From: an uncultured Flavobacteriales bacterium
GTDB taxonomy: Bacteria > Bacteroidota > Bacteroidia > Flavobacteriales > Flavobacteriaceae
Assembly: GCA_913020155.1 (NCBI GenBank)
Contig: CAJWBA010000001.1
Coordinates: 62,001 to 126,000, forward strand
Reading direction: 5' to 3'
Length of the DNA: 64,000 nt
Shown: one piece after another, positions 36,318 to 45,740 of the stretch
Numbering within the stretch: position 1 is the first letter of the stretch
How the letters are laid out: the number at the start of each line of letters is the position of its first letter
Notes under the pieces: generated by a model
What the model saw: the letters and a program-made list of their open reading frames with translations, nothing else
Databases searched by the model: none
What the model was told of the DNA's origin: nothing
Program-made: the position numbers and the translations under genes

Positions 36318-37282
36318 TGTTTCAAGTTGTTGTAGTACCAAGTTAAGGATTCTTTTAGACCTTTTGAGAAATTATGAGTTGGTTTATAATTTAATAAATT
36401 CTTGGCCTTTTTAATACTGGCTTGAGAATGTGGAATATCGCCTGCTCTATTGGGCCCTTTTATGATTTCAATCTGTCTAATCCTGGGGTCAAATTCTGAG
36501 AGACCTTCCCTAATAAACTCGGCTATTTCTCCAATGCTAATCCGATCACCAACTGCAGTATTGTAAACCTGATTGATCGCCTCTAGATTGGATGTGGACA
36601 TCGCTAATTCGTTCATTTGAATTACATTATCAATGTATGTAAAATCTCTTGAAAAAGTTCCATCTCCATTGATTACTGGACTATCCCCTTTTAAAAATAG
36701 TCCGACAAATTTTGGGATTACTGCAGCGTATGCACCATTGGGATCTTGTTTCCTTCCAAAAACGTTAAAATAACGCAATCCAATAGTTTCTAATCCGTAG
36801 GTATTGGAATAGATTTCTGCGTATAGTTCGTTAACGTACTTGGTTATGGCATAGGGTGATAAAGGTTTTCCTATATTTTCTTCTACTTTAGGTAAGGCTT
36901 TTGAGTCGCCATAGGTTGATGAAGAGGCTGCATAAACAAAACGTTTTATCTGATTTTGTTTGGAAGCTTCGAGCATATTCAAAAAACCATTAACATTTAC
37001 CTCATTGGAAGTAATTGGATCTTTTAGGGAACGAGGAACCGATCCAAGAGCTGCTTGATGTAAAACATAATCTGCGTTTTGAGTTACTTTTAAACAGGTT
37101 TCTAGGCTTCTAATATCTCCTTCCATGAAAGAAAAATTAGGATGCTTATTTAAATCATTTAAATTGTAAGCATGTCCCGTTGCAAAGTTGTCTAAACCAA
37201 TAACAATATGTCCTTTTTTTAGCATATACTCGCAAAGATTGGCACCTATAAATCCTGCTGCTCCAGTAATTAGAATTTTCAT
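36314..37282 (-). CDS. wbpP: UDP-GlcNAc 4-epimerase, WbpP/TviC type
   Basis: SDR epimerase of 322 residues interconverting UDP-GlcNAc and UDP-GalNAc (or their uronates). It has TGAAGFIGANL, QAALGSVPRSLKDPI, the SPYAITKY catalytic Tyr/Lys and YFNVFGRKQDPNGAYAAVI. The ALGSVPRS and GRKQDPNGAYAAVI blocks are hallmarks of the WbpP/TviC branch. It is coupled by ATGA to the dehydrogenase gene, so together they give UDP-GalNAcA. Confidence 0.92.
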   Translation of the reverse strand: MKILITGAAGFIGANLCEYMLKKGHIVIGLDNFATGHAYNLNDLNKHPNFSFMEGDIRSLETCLKVTQNADYVLHQAALGSVPRSLKDPITSNEVNVNGFLNMLEASKQNQIKRFVYAASSSTYGDSKALPKVEENIGKPLSPYAITKYVNELYAEIYSNTYGLETIGLRYFNVFGRKQDPNGAYAAVIPKFVGLFLKGDSPVINGDGTFSRDFTYIDNVIQMNELAMSTSNLEAINQVYNTAVGDRISIGEIAEFIREGLSEFDPRIRQIEIIKGPNRAGDIPHSQASIKKAKNLLNYKPTHNFSKGLKESLTWYYNNLKQ

Positions 37283-37291
37283 TTTAGTAAA

Positions 37292-38104
37292 TTATTTTTT
37301 AATAAAAACATATTCAACACAACCCAGTCTTCCTCCACAGGTTTTTAATTTTCTCAAATGATAGCCTTTGCTTATAAAATAATGTATTACATCTTCGGGT
37401 TTGGCAACTTCAAAAGGATACCCTCCCATCCAATCAAGAACGTCGTGATGAGGGGACATTCCACGTCGATTTTTATATTCTTTCCAACGTTTGAATGGTT
37501 TGAATTTTAAAAAATCAATTATGAAAAAAGGAACCCAAAAAATCATGTATCCCATTAAAATTATGAAAGGTCTTAGGAATGGAACTTTTATATATGTTTT
37601 TTTTATGCTAAGCCATATTCTGGATATTCTTCTTTGATCGTTGTAAATTGCGATAAATAATAATCCTTGAGGTTTTACATTGTGGTCTACATTTTCAAAA
37701 GCTTTGTACATATGACCTGTATGATGTAGTACTCCCCAAGAATAAACGACGTCAAAAAGTCCAAGTTTACTTGTGAATTTTTTGTCTAAGGCAGATCCTT
37801 GACTAATTTGCCAGTCTTTATCTTTTTCAAAATATCTCCTTTTTAATTCTTTGGTACATTCAACAGAATCTATGTCATAGTCATATGAATAAACTTTTGC
37901 TCCCGATTTTTTTGCCACAAGTGAAGATAAACCACTTCCACTTCCTACATCTAAAAAGGATTTCTCTTTAAGATTTTGAACATCTAGCATAGATAAAAGA
38001 CTTGATGATGAATTATTTATTCTCTCGTCATTTAAATTTTTTAAAAACTGTTTCCAGTTATTTCCAAATTTAAATCTTTCTTTAGTATCGAGTGATTGGT
38101 TCAT
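37292..38104 (-). CDS. Class I SAM-dependent methyltransferase
   Basis: A 270-residue methyltransferase with the SAM site FLDVGSGSGLSSLVAKKSGA (near 54-73) and VVYSWGVLHHTG, followed by a hydrophobic stretch (about 165-200, RPFIILMGYMIFWVPFFI) that may place it on the membrane. It lies between the asparagine-synthase-like and epimerase genes. Methylation of a sugar or lipid-linked glycan is likely from context; the acceptor is unknown. Confidence 0.85.
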   Translation of the reverse strand: MNQSLDTKERFKFGNNWKQFLKNLNDERINNSSSSLLSMLDVQNLKEKSFLDVGSGSGLSSLVAKKSGAKVYSYDYDIDSVECTKELKRRYFEKDKDWQISQGSALDKKFTSKLGLFDVVYSWGVLHHTGHMYKAFENVDHNVKPQGLLFIAIYNDQRRISRIWLSIKKTYIKVPFLRPFIILMGYMIFWVPFFIIDFLKFKPFKRWKEYKNRRGMSPHHDVLDWMGGYPFEVAKPEDVIHYFISKGYHLRKLKTCGGRLGCVEYVFIKK

Positions 38105-38162
38105 TTTCTTTAATTTTATTTTATTCTTTCACAAATAATTTAAGTTTGAAAGTATTAAATAT

Positions 38163-39971
38163 TTATAAACTTACTTTATTCTTTTTTATCCAAGTTGATA
38201 AAACAAATGCCCTCCAAATATAGAGAGAATAATCACCTTTATTTTCAAGATGAAGTTTTAAATATCGATGTAATTTTTTGGTGTCTAAATTTGGTATTTT
38301 ATCAAAATGATTGCTTGAAAACTCACTTTTAATTTTTTCTTTTAATGATCCTCGTATCCAATCTGCTAACGGAACTGAAAATCCTTTTTTTGGAACGTCA
38401 AAAATTGATTTTGGAATGTACTCCTCCAAGATATCCTTTAAAATTCTTTTTCTGATTCCTTTAGAAAAACGAAATGAAACTGGTAAACTCCTTGCAAATT
38501 CTATGATTCGATAGTCTAAAAAAGGACTACGAACCTCGACAGAATATGCCATACTCGCTCGATCAACTTTTACATTGCTATCGTTTTCTAACCATAGTTT
38601 TAAACCTAAATCAGCAGTTTTTTGCAACTTATTTTTGGACAACAAAATATATTTTAAATATGGTTCTATCCAATCCGCATTGGTTTTAATCATTAAACTT
38701 TCAAAACCACTAAAAACACTTATGATAAAATTATCTAAGCTCTTCATTTTGAAAATATTTTTCAAAGAAACGGCTCTTTTTCCAAGCCAGTTGAAGGGTA
38801 CAAAAAAAGCAATTGCCTTTCTAACAAATAGAGGAAGGAAAAAGAAAAATTCAGCTTTTTTAACCCATGCAAAATGATTATAGCCTAAAAAACTTTCATC
38901 TCCACCGTCTCCTGATAGTACAACCGTTGCAATGGGTTTTGTTATTTTATTTAACAATAAAGATGGAATTGCAGAAGAATCGGAAAACGGTTCGTCATAA
39001 ACTTTAAAAAAATCATCTAAAAGGTTGAGTAATTCTTTTTCAGAGCAAATAGTATTTTTATGTTGAGTGCCAAGAATTTCCGAAAATTTTTGCGCGAGAG
39101 AACTTTCGTCATAGTCTTTATTTTGAAATCCAATAGTAAGTGTTTTCAAGGGTGAATCCAAAACCTTACTCGCCAGTGATGAAACTAATGCAGAGTCAAT
39201 TCCACCCGAGAGGAAACATCCATAAGGAACATCTGCTTGTAATCTAATTTTTACTGCGTCAAGGAGTAATTTGTGAAGTTCATCTTTTGCTTGTTCGTAT
39301 GGGATTTTTTTTGATTTCACTTGATTTAAATCCCAATAAGTATAAGTTTTGTAGTTTTTTTTATTTAAATCAAAAAAAGCATAAGTCCCCGGAGAAAGTT
39401 TTTTTATGTCATTGTAAATACTTCTTGGACTGGGAATATATCCAGTTTGTAAATACGCTCCAATGGCCAAATGATCAAGTTTACCGTTCGTTTCCATTGG
39501 AGATAGTTGACTACAAAGCTCTAATTTACCGTCCTCCCAAGAATAATATAAAGGCTTTACCCCTAATCTATCACGAGCTACAAAAATGCTATTTTTTGCT
39601 TGATCAAATATTGCAAAAACAAACATTCCGTTTATTTTTTGCAAAACTTTTTCTCCCCATACATGATATCCCTTGATCAAAACTTCTGTATCGCTTGTTG
39701 TTGTAAATACGACACCTTCTTTTTGAAGTTCTTTTTTTATATCTAAATAGTTATAAATCTCACCATTGTATACTATTGTTAAATCCTCAAAAAACATAGG
39801 CTGATTGGCTCTTTCTTCAAGATCAATGATAGATAATCGATTATGTCCAAATCCAATGTTATGAGCAACTCTTATTCCTTGATTATCAGGTCCTCTATGT
39901 TTAATAAGATTAAGCTTCTGCTTAATTCTATTTTCATCTAATTTATTATTAGTCAAATAAATTCCGCACAT
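38163..39971 (-). CDS. asnB: Asparagine synthase-type glutamine amidotransferase
   Basis: A 602-residue glutamine-dependent amidotransferase: an N-terminal Ntn glutaminase domain with catalytic Cys2 (MCGIYLTNNK), and an ATP-pyrophosphatase synthetase domain with LSGGIDSALVSSLA near residue 255. Within O-antigen loci such proteins (WbpS-like) amidate the carboxyl of uronic acids, and a GalNAcA pathway is encoded two genes downstream. Free asparagine synthesis is the alternative. The 58 bases before the next gene contain no clear promoter. Four bases separate it from the upstream glycosyltransferase. Confidence 0.9.
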   Translation of the reverse strand: MCGIYLTNNKLDENRIKQKLNLIKHRGPDNQGIRVAHNIGFGHNRLSIIDLEERANQPMFFEDLTIVYNGEIYNYLDIKKELQKEGVVFTTTSDTEVLIKGYHVWGEKVLQKINGMFVFAIFDQAKNSIFVARDRLGVKPLYYSWEDGKLELCSQLSPMETNGKLDHLAIGAYLQTGYIPSPRSIYNDIKKLSPGTYAFFDLNKKNYKTYTYWDLNQVKSKKIPYEQAKDELHKLLLDAVKIRLQADVPYGCFLSGGIDSALVSSLASKVLDSPLKTLTIGFQNKDYDESSLAQKFSEILGTQHKNTICSEKELLNLLDDFFKVYDEPFSDSSAIPSLLLNKITKPIATVVLSGDGGDESFLGYNHFAWVKKAEFFFFLPLFVRKAIAFFVPFNWLGKRAVSLKNIFKMKSLDNFIISVFSGFESLMIKTNADWIEPYLKYILLSKNKLQKTADLGLKLWLENDSNVKVDRASMAYSVEVRSPFLDYRIIEFARSLPVSFRFSKGIRKRILKDILEEYIPKSIFDVPKKGFSVPLADWIRGSLKEKIKSEFSSNHFDKIPNLDTKKLHRYLKLHLENKGDYSLYIWRAFVLSTWIKKNKVSL

Positions 39972-39974
39972 AAC

Positions 39975-41159
39975 TTATCTCTTAGGGAAGTTTATTAAAA
40001 GTTTTTTCAGTTCACCATACTGATTGGAGCGTGAGTATTTTAAACAATTTTCATTATTTCTCAATCTATCAGCATCAATGAATTCACTGAGCTCTTGCAG
40101 TGATGATACAATTGAACCTGTGTTTGTTTCTTTGATGACTTTACCAATATCAGAATTGGTGTTGCATGAAACTAAAATTGGTTTTTCTGAACTAAAATAT
40201 TCATAAATTTTAGCTGTTAAATTTTCATTTCCATTTGAAGTAAGATCTTCTAACAGTAATAAAATATTACTTTTTTCTTTTTCTCTTTTAAGTTCTTTTT
40301 GAGACAAAAATCCTAGCCATTTTATTTTAATTTTGTCATGATCTTTTTCACTAAGAAAATCAAGTGGATTATCTTGACTTGCAAAACGAACTGTAATTTT
40401 AGTTTTATCATTTTGTTTTGCAAATTCATTTAAAATATGAATTATATATTTTGGATTACGGTTAATTCCAAGTGTTCCAGTATAAATTAAGTTAAGGTTT
40501 TTCTTGTTTTTGATAGTTAAATCAGAATTTTTTAAATCAATTGGAAAAGAAAACCCGTTAAAAATTAGTCCGACTTTTCTCCTGTAGAAACTTTTTGCTT
40601 TTTTTTGACCAGTAGACGAAACTGTTAAAAATAAATCTGCTTTTTTAGTTAGAAACTTATCCACCTTTTGATCAAAAAAATGGATGAATGGCAACTTTAA
40701 TTTTTGACCTTGAATGGATATCAAATCTCTAAGATCCAGAACAAAGGGAGCATTAAATTTTTTCTTAGCATAATTACCAACTAAAATATTTGACAGGGGC
40801 CCATAAGATGCGACTATGTAATCGTAATTTTTGTGTTGATTTTCGTCTATCCAGTTTTTACACTTTTCAATCCATGAGGAAAAAAATGACTTATCTATTG
40901 AGCGAATAAATAAGGAAGGGTGAAGTATGCTGTTTTTTAAGTTTATCTTTTTTTGGAGAGAATATGAAGGCGATCTATTCTGAATATCTCCCAAGTATTT
41001 GACGTTGTTATCTTGTATTTTATCGCCTGGCCAATTCGCAGATAAGACATCAAATTCAAGCTGATCGTCTTGTTTTGAAAGTTTATAAAAATCTGACCAT
41101 CTTTTTGATCCAACAACATTTGCTGGAGAAAAACAATACGTTATCAATAGTACTTTCAA
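39975..41159 (-). CDS. Glycosyltransferase, GT4-like
   Basis: A 394-residue GT-B type protein. The N-terminal MKVLLITYCFSPANVVGSKRW is typical of WbuB-like transferases, with a central FVLDLRDLI segment and a C-terminal LIYTGTLGINRNP donor-domain start. A clear EX7E motif is missing; EYFSSEKPIL is found where the donor loop is expected. It overlaps the WbpI-like gene by 4 bases. Donor and acceptor are unknown. Confidence 0.82.
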   Translation of the reverse strand: MKVLLITYCFSPANVVGSKRWSDFYKLSKQDDQLEFDVLSANWPGDKIQDNNVKYLGDIQNRSPSYSLQKKINLKNSILHPSLFIRSIDKSFFSSWIEKCKNWIDENQHKNYDYIVASYGPLSNILVGNYAKKKFNAPFVLDLRDLISIQGQKLKLPFIHFFDQKVDKFLTKKADLFLTVSSTGQKKAKSFYRRKVGLIFNGFSFPIDLKNSDLTIKNKKNLNLIYTGTLGINRNPKYIIHILNEFAKQNDKTKITVRFASQDNPLDFLSEKDHDKIKIKWLGFLSQKELKREKEKSNILLLLEDLTSNGNENLTAKIYEYFSSEKPILVSCNTNSDIGKVIKETNTGSIVSSLQELSEFIDADRLRNNENCLKYSRSNQYGELKKLLINFPKR

Positions 41160-42223
41160 ATCGTAGCTTTCTTTAATTCAGAAATAATTAAACTCGTTAT
41201 GTTATTACCACCATAAAGCTCAAGTGAAAAATCATCATTAAACTTATGAGAAGTTAAAGCATGAATTATTTTATCATAATTCGATCCTACTAAAACATTA
41301 AAATTATTATTTACCAATTCTTTCCATTCTGTTTCATCTCTCAAGGTAACGCATGGTTTAGAAAAAAAATAAGCTTCCTTTTGAAGGCCTCCGCTGTCCG
41401 TAATAACACCGTCACAATTATTAATCATCCAGATCATTTCAATGTATCCTAGAGGATCAATGATTTCTATGTTGTCTGTATTTATTTTCAGTTCATCCAC
41501 TCTTTTTTTTGTTCGAGGGTGAATTGGCATAATGATCCGTGATGAGTTTCCCAATTCATTCAATGCCTTGAAAATTGTGAAAAGTTTATTTGAATCATTC
41601 GTGTTTTCTGCTCTGTGAATAGTCACAAGTTTAAAGGGTTTGTCAAAAATAATATTTGGTGGAGGGGTTGCAAAAGATCTAAAATATCTAGCTCCCTCTT
41701 TCATAATATCTCCAACTTGAACAATTTTACATTGATAATTTAAAAATCCTTCTTTTATTAGATTCTCCTCAGCAGCTATTGTTGGACAAAACAGAAGATC
41801 ACTTATCCTATCGGTTAAAATACGATTTATTTCCTCTGGCATTTGATTATTAAAACTTCTTAATCCAGATTCAATATGTGCAATTTTGATGTTTAATTTT
41901 GTAGCTGCAAGTGCACCAGCTAAAGTTGAATTTGTATCCCCAAAAACAATAACCCAATCAGGTTTTTCTTTTATGAGAATCTTCTCAAGTTTAATAAGCA
42001 TTTTCCCAGTCATTTCGGCGTGAGTTCCTCCTCCTATGCCCAGTTGGTATTTTGGTTCAGGGATTTTCATTTCTTCGAAAAATACGGAACTCATATTTTC
42101 ATCATAATGTTGTCCTGTATGAACAATTATCTCCTCAATATCTGAGTCTTTTTGTATTGCCCTACTGAACGTACTTGCCTTTATGAATTGTGGTCTTGCA
42201 CCTAAGATAGTAACAATTTTCAT
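41156..42223 (-). CDS. wbpI: UDP-sugar 2-epimerase, WbpI/WecB type
   Basis: Non-hydrolysing 2-epimerase of 355 residues. It has GARPQFIKAS, VHTGQHYDENM, FGDTNSTLAGALAA, SGLRSFNNQMPEEINR and HRAENTND. The Phe in PQFIKAS, the long insert region and the C-terminal LYGGNN resemble WbpI, which converts UDP-GlcNAc3NAcA to UDP-ManNAc3NAcA, more than WecB. wbpB- and wbpD-like genes just upstream support WbpI. It overlaps both neighbours by 4 bases. Plain UDP-GlcNAc epimerase remains possible. Confidence 0.88.
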   Translation of the reverse strand: MKIVTILGARPQFIKASTFSRAIQKDSDIEEIIVHTGQHYDENMSSVFFEEMKIPEPKYQLGIGGGTHAEMTGKMLIKLEKILIKEKPDWVIVFGDTNSTLAGALAATKLNIKIAHIESGLRSFNNQMPEEINRILTDRISDLLFCPTIAAEENLIKEGFLNYQCKIVQVGDIMKEGARYFRSFATPPPNIIFDKPFKLVTIHRAENTNDSNKLFTIFKALNELGNSSRIIMPIHPRTKKRVDELKINTDNIEIIDPLGYIEMIWMINNCDGVITDSGGLQKEAYFFSKPCVTLRDETEWKELVNNNFNVLVGSNYDKIIHALTSHKFNDDFSLELYGGNNITSLIISELKKATI

Positions 42224-42765
42224 TTGTTATTTTGCTTTTTAATGGATCCATAATTAGGAATTTTCTTTATTTTTTTTGCTGGATTTCCTGCAATAACTTG
42301 ATTTTTTAATGGAAATGATTTTGTTACGACAGCACCTGCGCCAACAACAGTATGATCTCCAAGAACAACATCAGGTAAAATGATTGCTCCTCCTCCAATC
42401 CAACTATTACTACCTATTTTAATAGGATTAGTTGTTTGGTATTCAGTGAAATTTAATAAATCATGATTTTGTGAAATTATTTTTACACTAGGTCCTATCC
42501 ATACATTTTCTCCAAAAACAATTCCATTTCTGCCATCTAAATAAACATTCTTTGAAGATGCTCTAAAGTTTTTACCACGTTTTATTTTTCTAGGTTCTAA
42601 AACGGATGACGACCAGTGTACCTGCCAATTCACTTTTCTGTTGAATCCCAATAATTTTTGAAAAAAAAAGAGTTTAAAAACAGCACTAAAGCTTGAATTT
42701 AAAATATCACCAAAAGGCAAGCTTTTGTAAAAAAGATGAATTATTTTGTAAAGAAAGAGTTTCAT
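42220..42765 (-). CDS. Hexapeptide-repeat acyltransferase (maltose O-acetyltransferase-like)
   Basis: Left-handed beta-helix acyltransferase of 181 residues. The N-terminal hydrophobic segment (about 1-42) may anchor it to the membrane, and repeats follow from about 80 (GIVFGENVWIGPSVKI) with the catalytic-type His in ISQNHDLL and the C-terminal VVGAGAVVTKSFP...AGNPAKKIK. It probably O-acetylates a glycan residue. It overlaps the WbpI-like gene by 4 bases and follows the WbpB-like gene by 13. Confidence 0.85.
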   Translation of the reverse strand: MKLFLYKIIHLFYKSLPFGDILNSSFSAVFKLFFFQKLLGFNRKVNWQVHWSSSVLEPRKIKRGKNFRASSKNVYLDGRNGIVFGENVWIGPSVKIISQNHDLLNFTEYQTTNPIKIGSNSWIGGGAIILPDVVLGDHTVVGAGAVVTKSFPLKNQVIAGNPAKKIKKIPNYGSIKKQNNK

Positions 42766-42778
42766 TTTGGTTATAGTT

Positions 42779-43678
42779 TTATTCTTTTTTATTTCTAATT
42801 GAAGTTACAATTTCAAGAGAATTTATTGCGTCTTTTAAACAATAACCTTCTCCATTAAGAATACTAGAATAACTTATCGTATGAAGATCTGTAAACCCTT
42901 TACTGAATTCAATTTCTTCTTCTCCGATAGTCAAATTTCTGAATGTTGTCACTCCTTTAGCCTTTACTTTTGATGGTAAATTATCTGAATTAATACTCAA
43001 ATACCAATTTACATTGGCGTTTTTTAATTGTAAAGTCCCTGCATTTGTCTCGTTGGTTTTTTCATCAATAGTAAAGTCTTTCATTGGTCCAAATATCCAT
43101 TGTAACATGTCGAAAAAATGTATTCCAATATTAGTAGCTATGCCTCCAGATTTTTTCTGGTCTCCTTTCCAAGAGGTGAAATACCAATTACCTCTAGAGG
43201 TAATGTATTTTAGATCAATTTGATAAAATTTATTCTTTGCTTGTTTTTCTATTTTTCTCTTCAGGTCAATTATTGATTTGTGATGTCGTAATTGTAAAAT
43301 CGTATAAACTTTATTTTTAGATTCTTTTTCAAGCTGAATCAAAGCATCTAAATTCCATGGGTTCAATACAATTGGTTTTTCACAAATAACATTTGCTCCA
43401 ATTCTCAAACCATATCGAATATGTGAATCATGTAGGTAATTGGGAGAACAAATAGAAACAAAATCAATTTTTATTCCACTCCTTTTTATTTTTTCAATAT
43501 GTCGGTCAAAACGTTCAAACTCTGTGAAAAAATGCGCATTTGGAAAATAACTGTCAATGATTCCTACTCCATCGTATGGATCATACGCTGCAATAAGATT
43601 ATTCCCTGTTTCTTTTATCGCTTTCATATGTCTTGGAGCTATGTAACCCGAAGCACCTATCAATATAAAGTTTTTCAT
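42779..43678 (-). CDS. wbpB: UDP-GlcNAcA 3-dehydrogenase, WbpB/WlbA type (Gfo/Idh/MocA)
   Basis: NAD-dependent sugar oxidoreductase of 299 residues, predicted to oxidise C3 of UDP-N-acetylglucosaminuronic acid. MKNFILIGASGYIAPRHMKAI, ICSPNYLHDSHI, CEKPIV, YITSRGNWYFTSWKGD and NIGIHFFDMLQWIFG follow WbpB/WlbA block by block. Its start overlaps the stop of the WbpD-like gene by 4 bases. The next enzyme (WbpE aminotransferase) is not seen next door. Confidence 0.92.
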   Translation of the reverse strand: MKNFILIGASGYIAPRHMKAIKETGNNLIAAYDPYDGVGIIDSYFPNAHFFTEFERFDRHIEKIKRSGIKIDFVSICSPNYLHDSHIRYGLRIGANVICEKPIVLNPWNLDALIQLEKESKNKVYTILQLRHHKSIIDLKRKIEKQAKNKFYQIDLKYITSRGNWYFTSWKGDQKKSGGIATNIGIHFFDMLQWIFGPMKDFTIDEKTNETNAGTLQLKNANVNWYLSINSDNLPSKVKAKGVTTFRNLTIGEEEIEFSKGFTDLHTISYSSILNGEGYCLKDAINSLEIVTSIRNKKE

Positions 43679-44271
43679 TTTTTAATGATTAAATTATTTT
43701 CTTGTAACAGGTATTTTTCCTGTGTTTCTTTACAAATAGCTGTTTTTGAATCATCAAAAATTAAACGATTCCCATATTCACTGACCCACCCAATTTGTCT
43801 AGCGGGATTCCCCACCATTAATGCATAGGGTTGAACATCTTTAGTTACAACAGCGCCTGCTCCAATCATTGAAAATGAACCGATTGTAGTTCCACAAATA
43901 ATTGTTGCATTGGCTCCAATTGAAGCCCCCTTGCAAACCTTAGTTTGTTGAAACTGATTTTTTCTTACAACTGCTGCTCTTGGATTAATAACATTAGTAA
44001 AAACCATTGAGGGACCCAGAAAAACGTCATCTTCACAAAACACACCCGTATAAATTGAAACATTATTTTGAACCTTAACATTATTACCTAAAACCACCTT
44101 GGGTGATACTACAATATTTTGTCCCAAATTACAATTCGAACCAATAATAGCTCCACTCATTATGTGGGTAAAATGCCATATTTTGCTGTTTTCACCTATC
44201 GTACATCCAGGGTCTATTACAGAGGTTTCGTGTGCGTAAAAATTTTCTTCACTTCCCATAGTTTCTTTCAT
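43675..44271 (-). CDS. wbpD: UDP-2-acetamido-3-amino-glucuronate N-acetyltransferase, WbpD/WlbB type
   Basis: Left-handed beta-helix N-acetyltransferase of 198 residues with the WbpD/WlbB blocks IWHFTHIMSGAIIG, GPSMVFTNVINPRAA, GASIGANATIICGTTIG and ALMVGNPARQIGWVSEYG. It acetylates the 3-amino group formed after WbpB and WbpE. Its start may be at 44271 or four codons later (MGSEENFY). It overlaps the WbpB-like gene by 4 bases. Confidence 0.92.
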   Translation of the reverse strand: MKETMGSEENFYAHETSVIDPGCTIGENSKIWHFTHIMSGAIIGSNCNLGQNIVVSPKVVLGNNVKVQNNVSIYTGVFCEDDVFLGPSMVFTNVINPRAAVVRKNQFQQTKVCKGASIGANATIICGTTIGSFSMIGAGAVVTKDVQPYALMVGNPARQIGWVSEYGNRLIFDDSKTAICKETQEKYLLQENNLIIKK

Positions 44272-44274
44272 GAT

Positions 44275-45657
44275 TTAAATCGCGGTTTCTTTGATATAAA
44301 ATCTCAAATAACTTGCCATGTTCGATAAGTTTTGTTTTGCAAATAATGTTTTTTTATGAATTCCGTTTATCTTGGGAGGAGAGTACAAAAGAAACTCTCC
44401 GCTCGTTTTCAATATTTCAACTAAAAAATCTTGTGCTGAAGCTTCTGGGTTTATCTTTAAGTACTCACTTAATAAATTTGAGCCCAACATATGCCATTTT
44501 TTTCCTAATAAAAAAGCCTCCATGCATGCAGTCCCAGTTACTGAATAAGTACACACAGCTTTTAAAATAAGTTCTTGACTATTGAATTTTTTATTTATGA
44601 TTCGAACAAAAGGTTTTTTCTTTAAAAGACTGTAAAAGGAAAAATTTCTTTTCAAATACATTGAAGGATGTTCCTTAACAAGTAACACATGATTTGCTTT
44701 TCTATTTAGCATAATTTCATCAATAACTCGCATCTGGTCTATGTAATATGGTGAAGGAGTATTGATTGATGACTCGGGAGAAAAATGCAGTGGGAAGTAA
44801 TCAAATTTTTCTGGAAGCAATTTCAACGGTCTTAAATAAATTGACTCAAAAATCAAATATAATTGCTTCTGGATCGGCAAAACTATTCGTTCTAAAGTCA
44901 CCAAAATTTTAACATAAAAAAGTGATAATTGGTTCCATTTTTCTTTTCCAGCTTTTATTGAAATATTTGTAAATAAACGAATTAAAATATTTTTACTTTT
45001 AGTGTATGATTCCTGACTTTTATCCTCGAAGTCCAAATAGAGTTCTTCAATTTGTTTTGCATAGTTCACTTTAACAGGATTATTTATGTAATTTTCTATA
45101 AATTCATTTGCCCATTCTAAATGTTGATCAGTCGTAGGTATTTTATTTTTAAATCTGGGTAGTATATCCAGGTATGAATCTGAAAAATATGATCTATAAA
45201 TTTGTCTTGCATGTCCATAACAAATGGTTTGAATGTTTTTGGATTTAGCTAAATAATATAAAAGCATTGAGTCAATTGATTCAATTATTGGAAGAAAAAT
45301 ATAATTAGGTTTTGCCCTTTCTAACCAATTATCCATAATTGAATACATTGTGAAAATTATTTTTTCTTGTTTCTTGCCAGATAGTCTTTTAAAATGTGCT
45401 TTATCGCGAATCAAAGTCCCAAAAAGGTTGAAAGAAACCTCCTCTTTAAGTTTATTTATATCTAAAGAATTAATCCTATCATTAAAATCTTCGTAAAGGT
45501 AAAATGAGCGCTCAAAAGAATTTACATCTTTACAAATATGATATGAATTATGATTTTGACAGAATGCAAAAAATTCAAAATCCTGCATGTGGGTTGGAAG
45601 ATGCTTGAGGATCTCAGCATAATTCCCGGACATGTATAAGGCTATTTTTTTTTTCAT
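44275..45657 (-). CDS. Capsule-type glycosyltransferase, KpsS/KpsC-like
   Basis: A 460-residue protein with the C-terminal signature of capsule polysaccharide synthesis transferases: FPLHFSPESS near 297, LLVKEHPS near 338, and a final TYSVTGTACMEAFLLGKK near 398. This organisation recalls Kdo transferases KpsC/KpsS and related sialyl/nonulosonate-linked enzymes. The N-terminal half is diverse. No capsule exporter (KpsMT, KpsE, KpsD) is in the window, so it more likely transfers an acidic sugar in this locus, possibly the nonulosonic acid, which is inference. It lies 3 bases before the wbpD homologue. Confidence 0.72.
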   Translation of the reverse strand: MKKKIALYMSGNYAEILKHLPTHMQDFEFFAFCQNHNSYHICKDVNSFERSFYLYEDFNDRINSLDINKLKEEVSFNLFGTLIRDKAHFKRLSGKKQEKIIFTMYSIMDNWLERAKPNYIFLPIIESIDSMLLYYLAKSKNIQTICYGHARQIYRSYFSDSYLDILPRFKNKIPTTDQHLEWANEFIENYINNPVKVNYAKQIEELYLDFEDKSQESYTKSKNILIRLFTNISIKAGKEKWNQLSLFYVKILVTLERIVLPIQKQLYLIFESIYLRPLKLLPEKFDYFPLHFSPESSINTPSPYYIDQMRVIDEIMLNRKANHVLLVKEHPSMYLKRNFSFYSLLKKKPFVRIINKKFNSQELILKAVCTYSVTGTACMEAFLLGKKWHMLGSNLLSEYLKINPEASAQDFLVEILKTSGEFLLYSPPKINGIHKKTLFAKQNLSNMASYLRFYIKETAI

Positions 45658-45740
45658 TTTAACATTACTTTTATTAATAAACTACTTCTACTATGAAACA
45701 TAATTTGCAAAAAAATCTACTTAATAATATTTTTAAAAAT

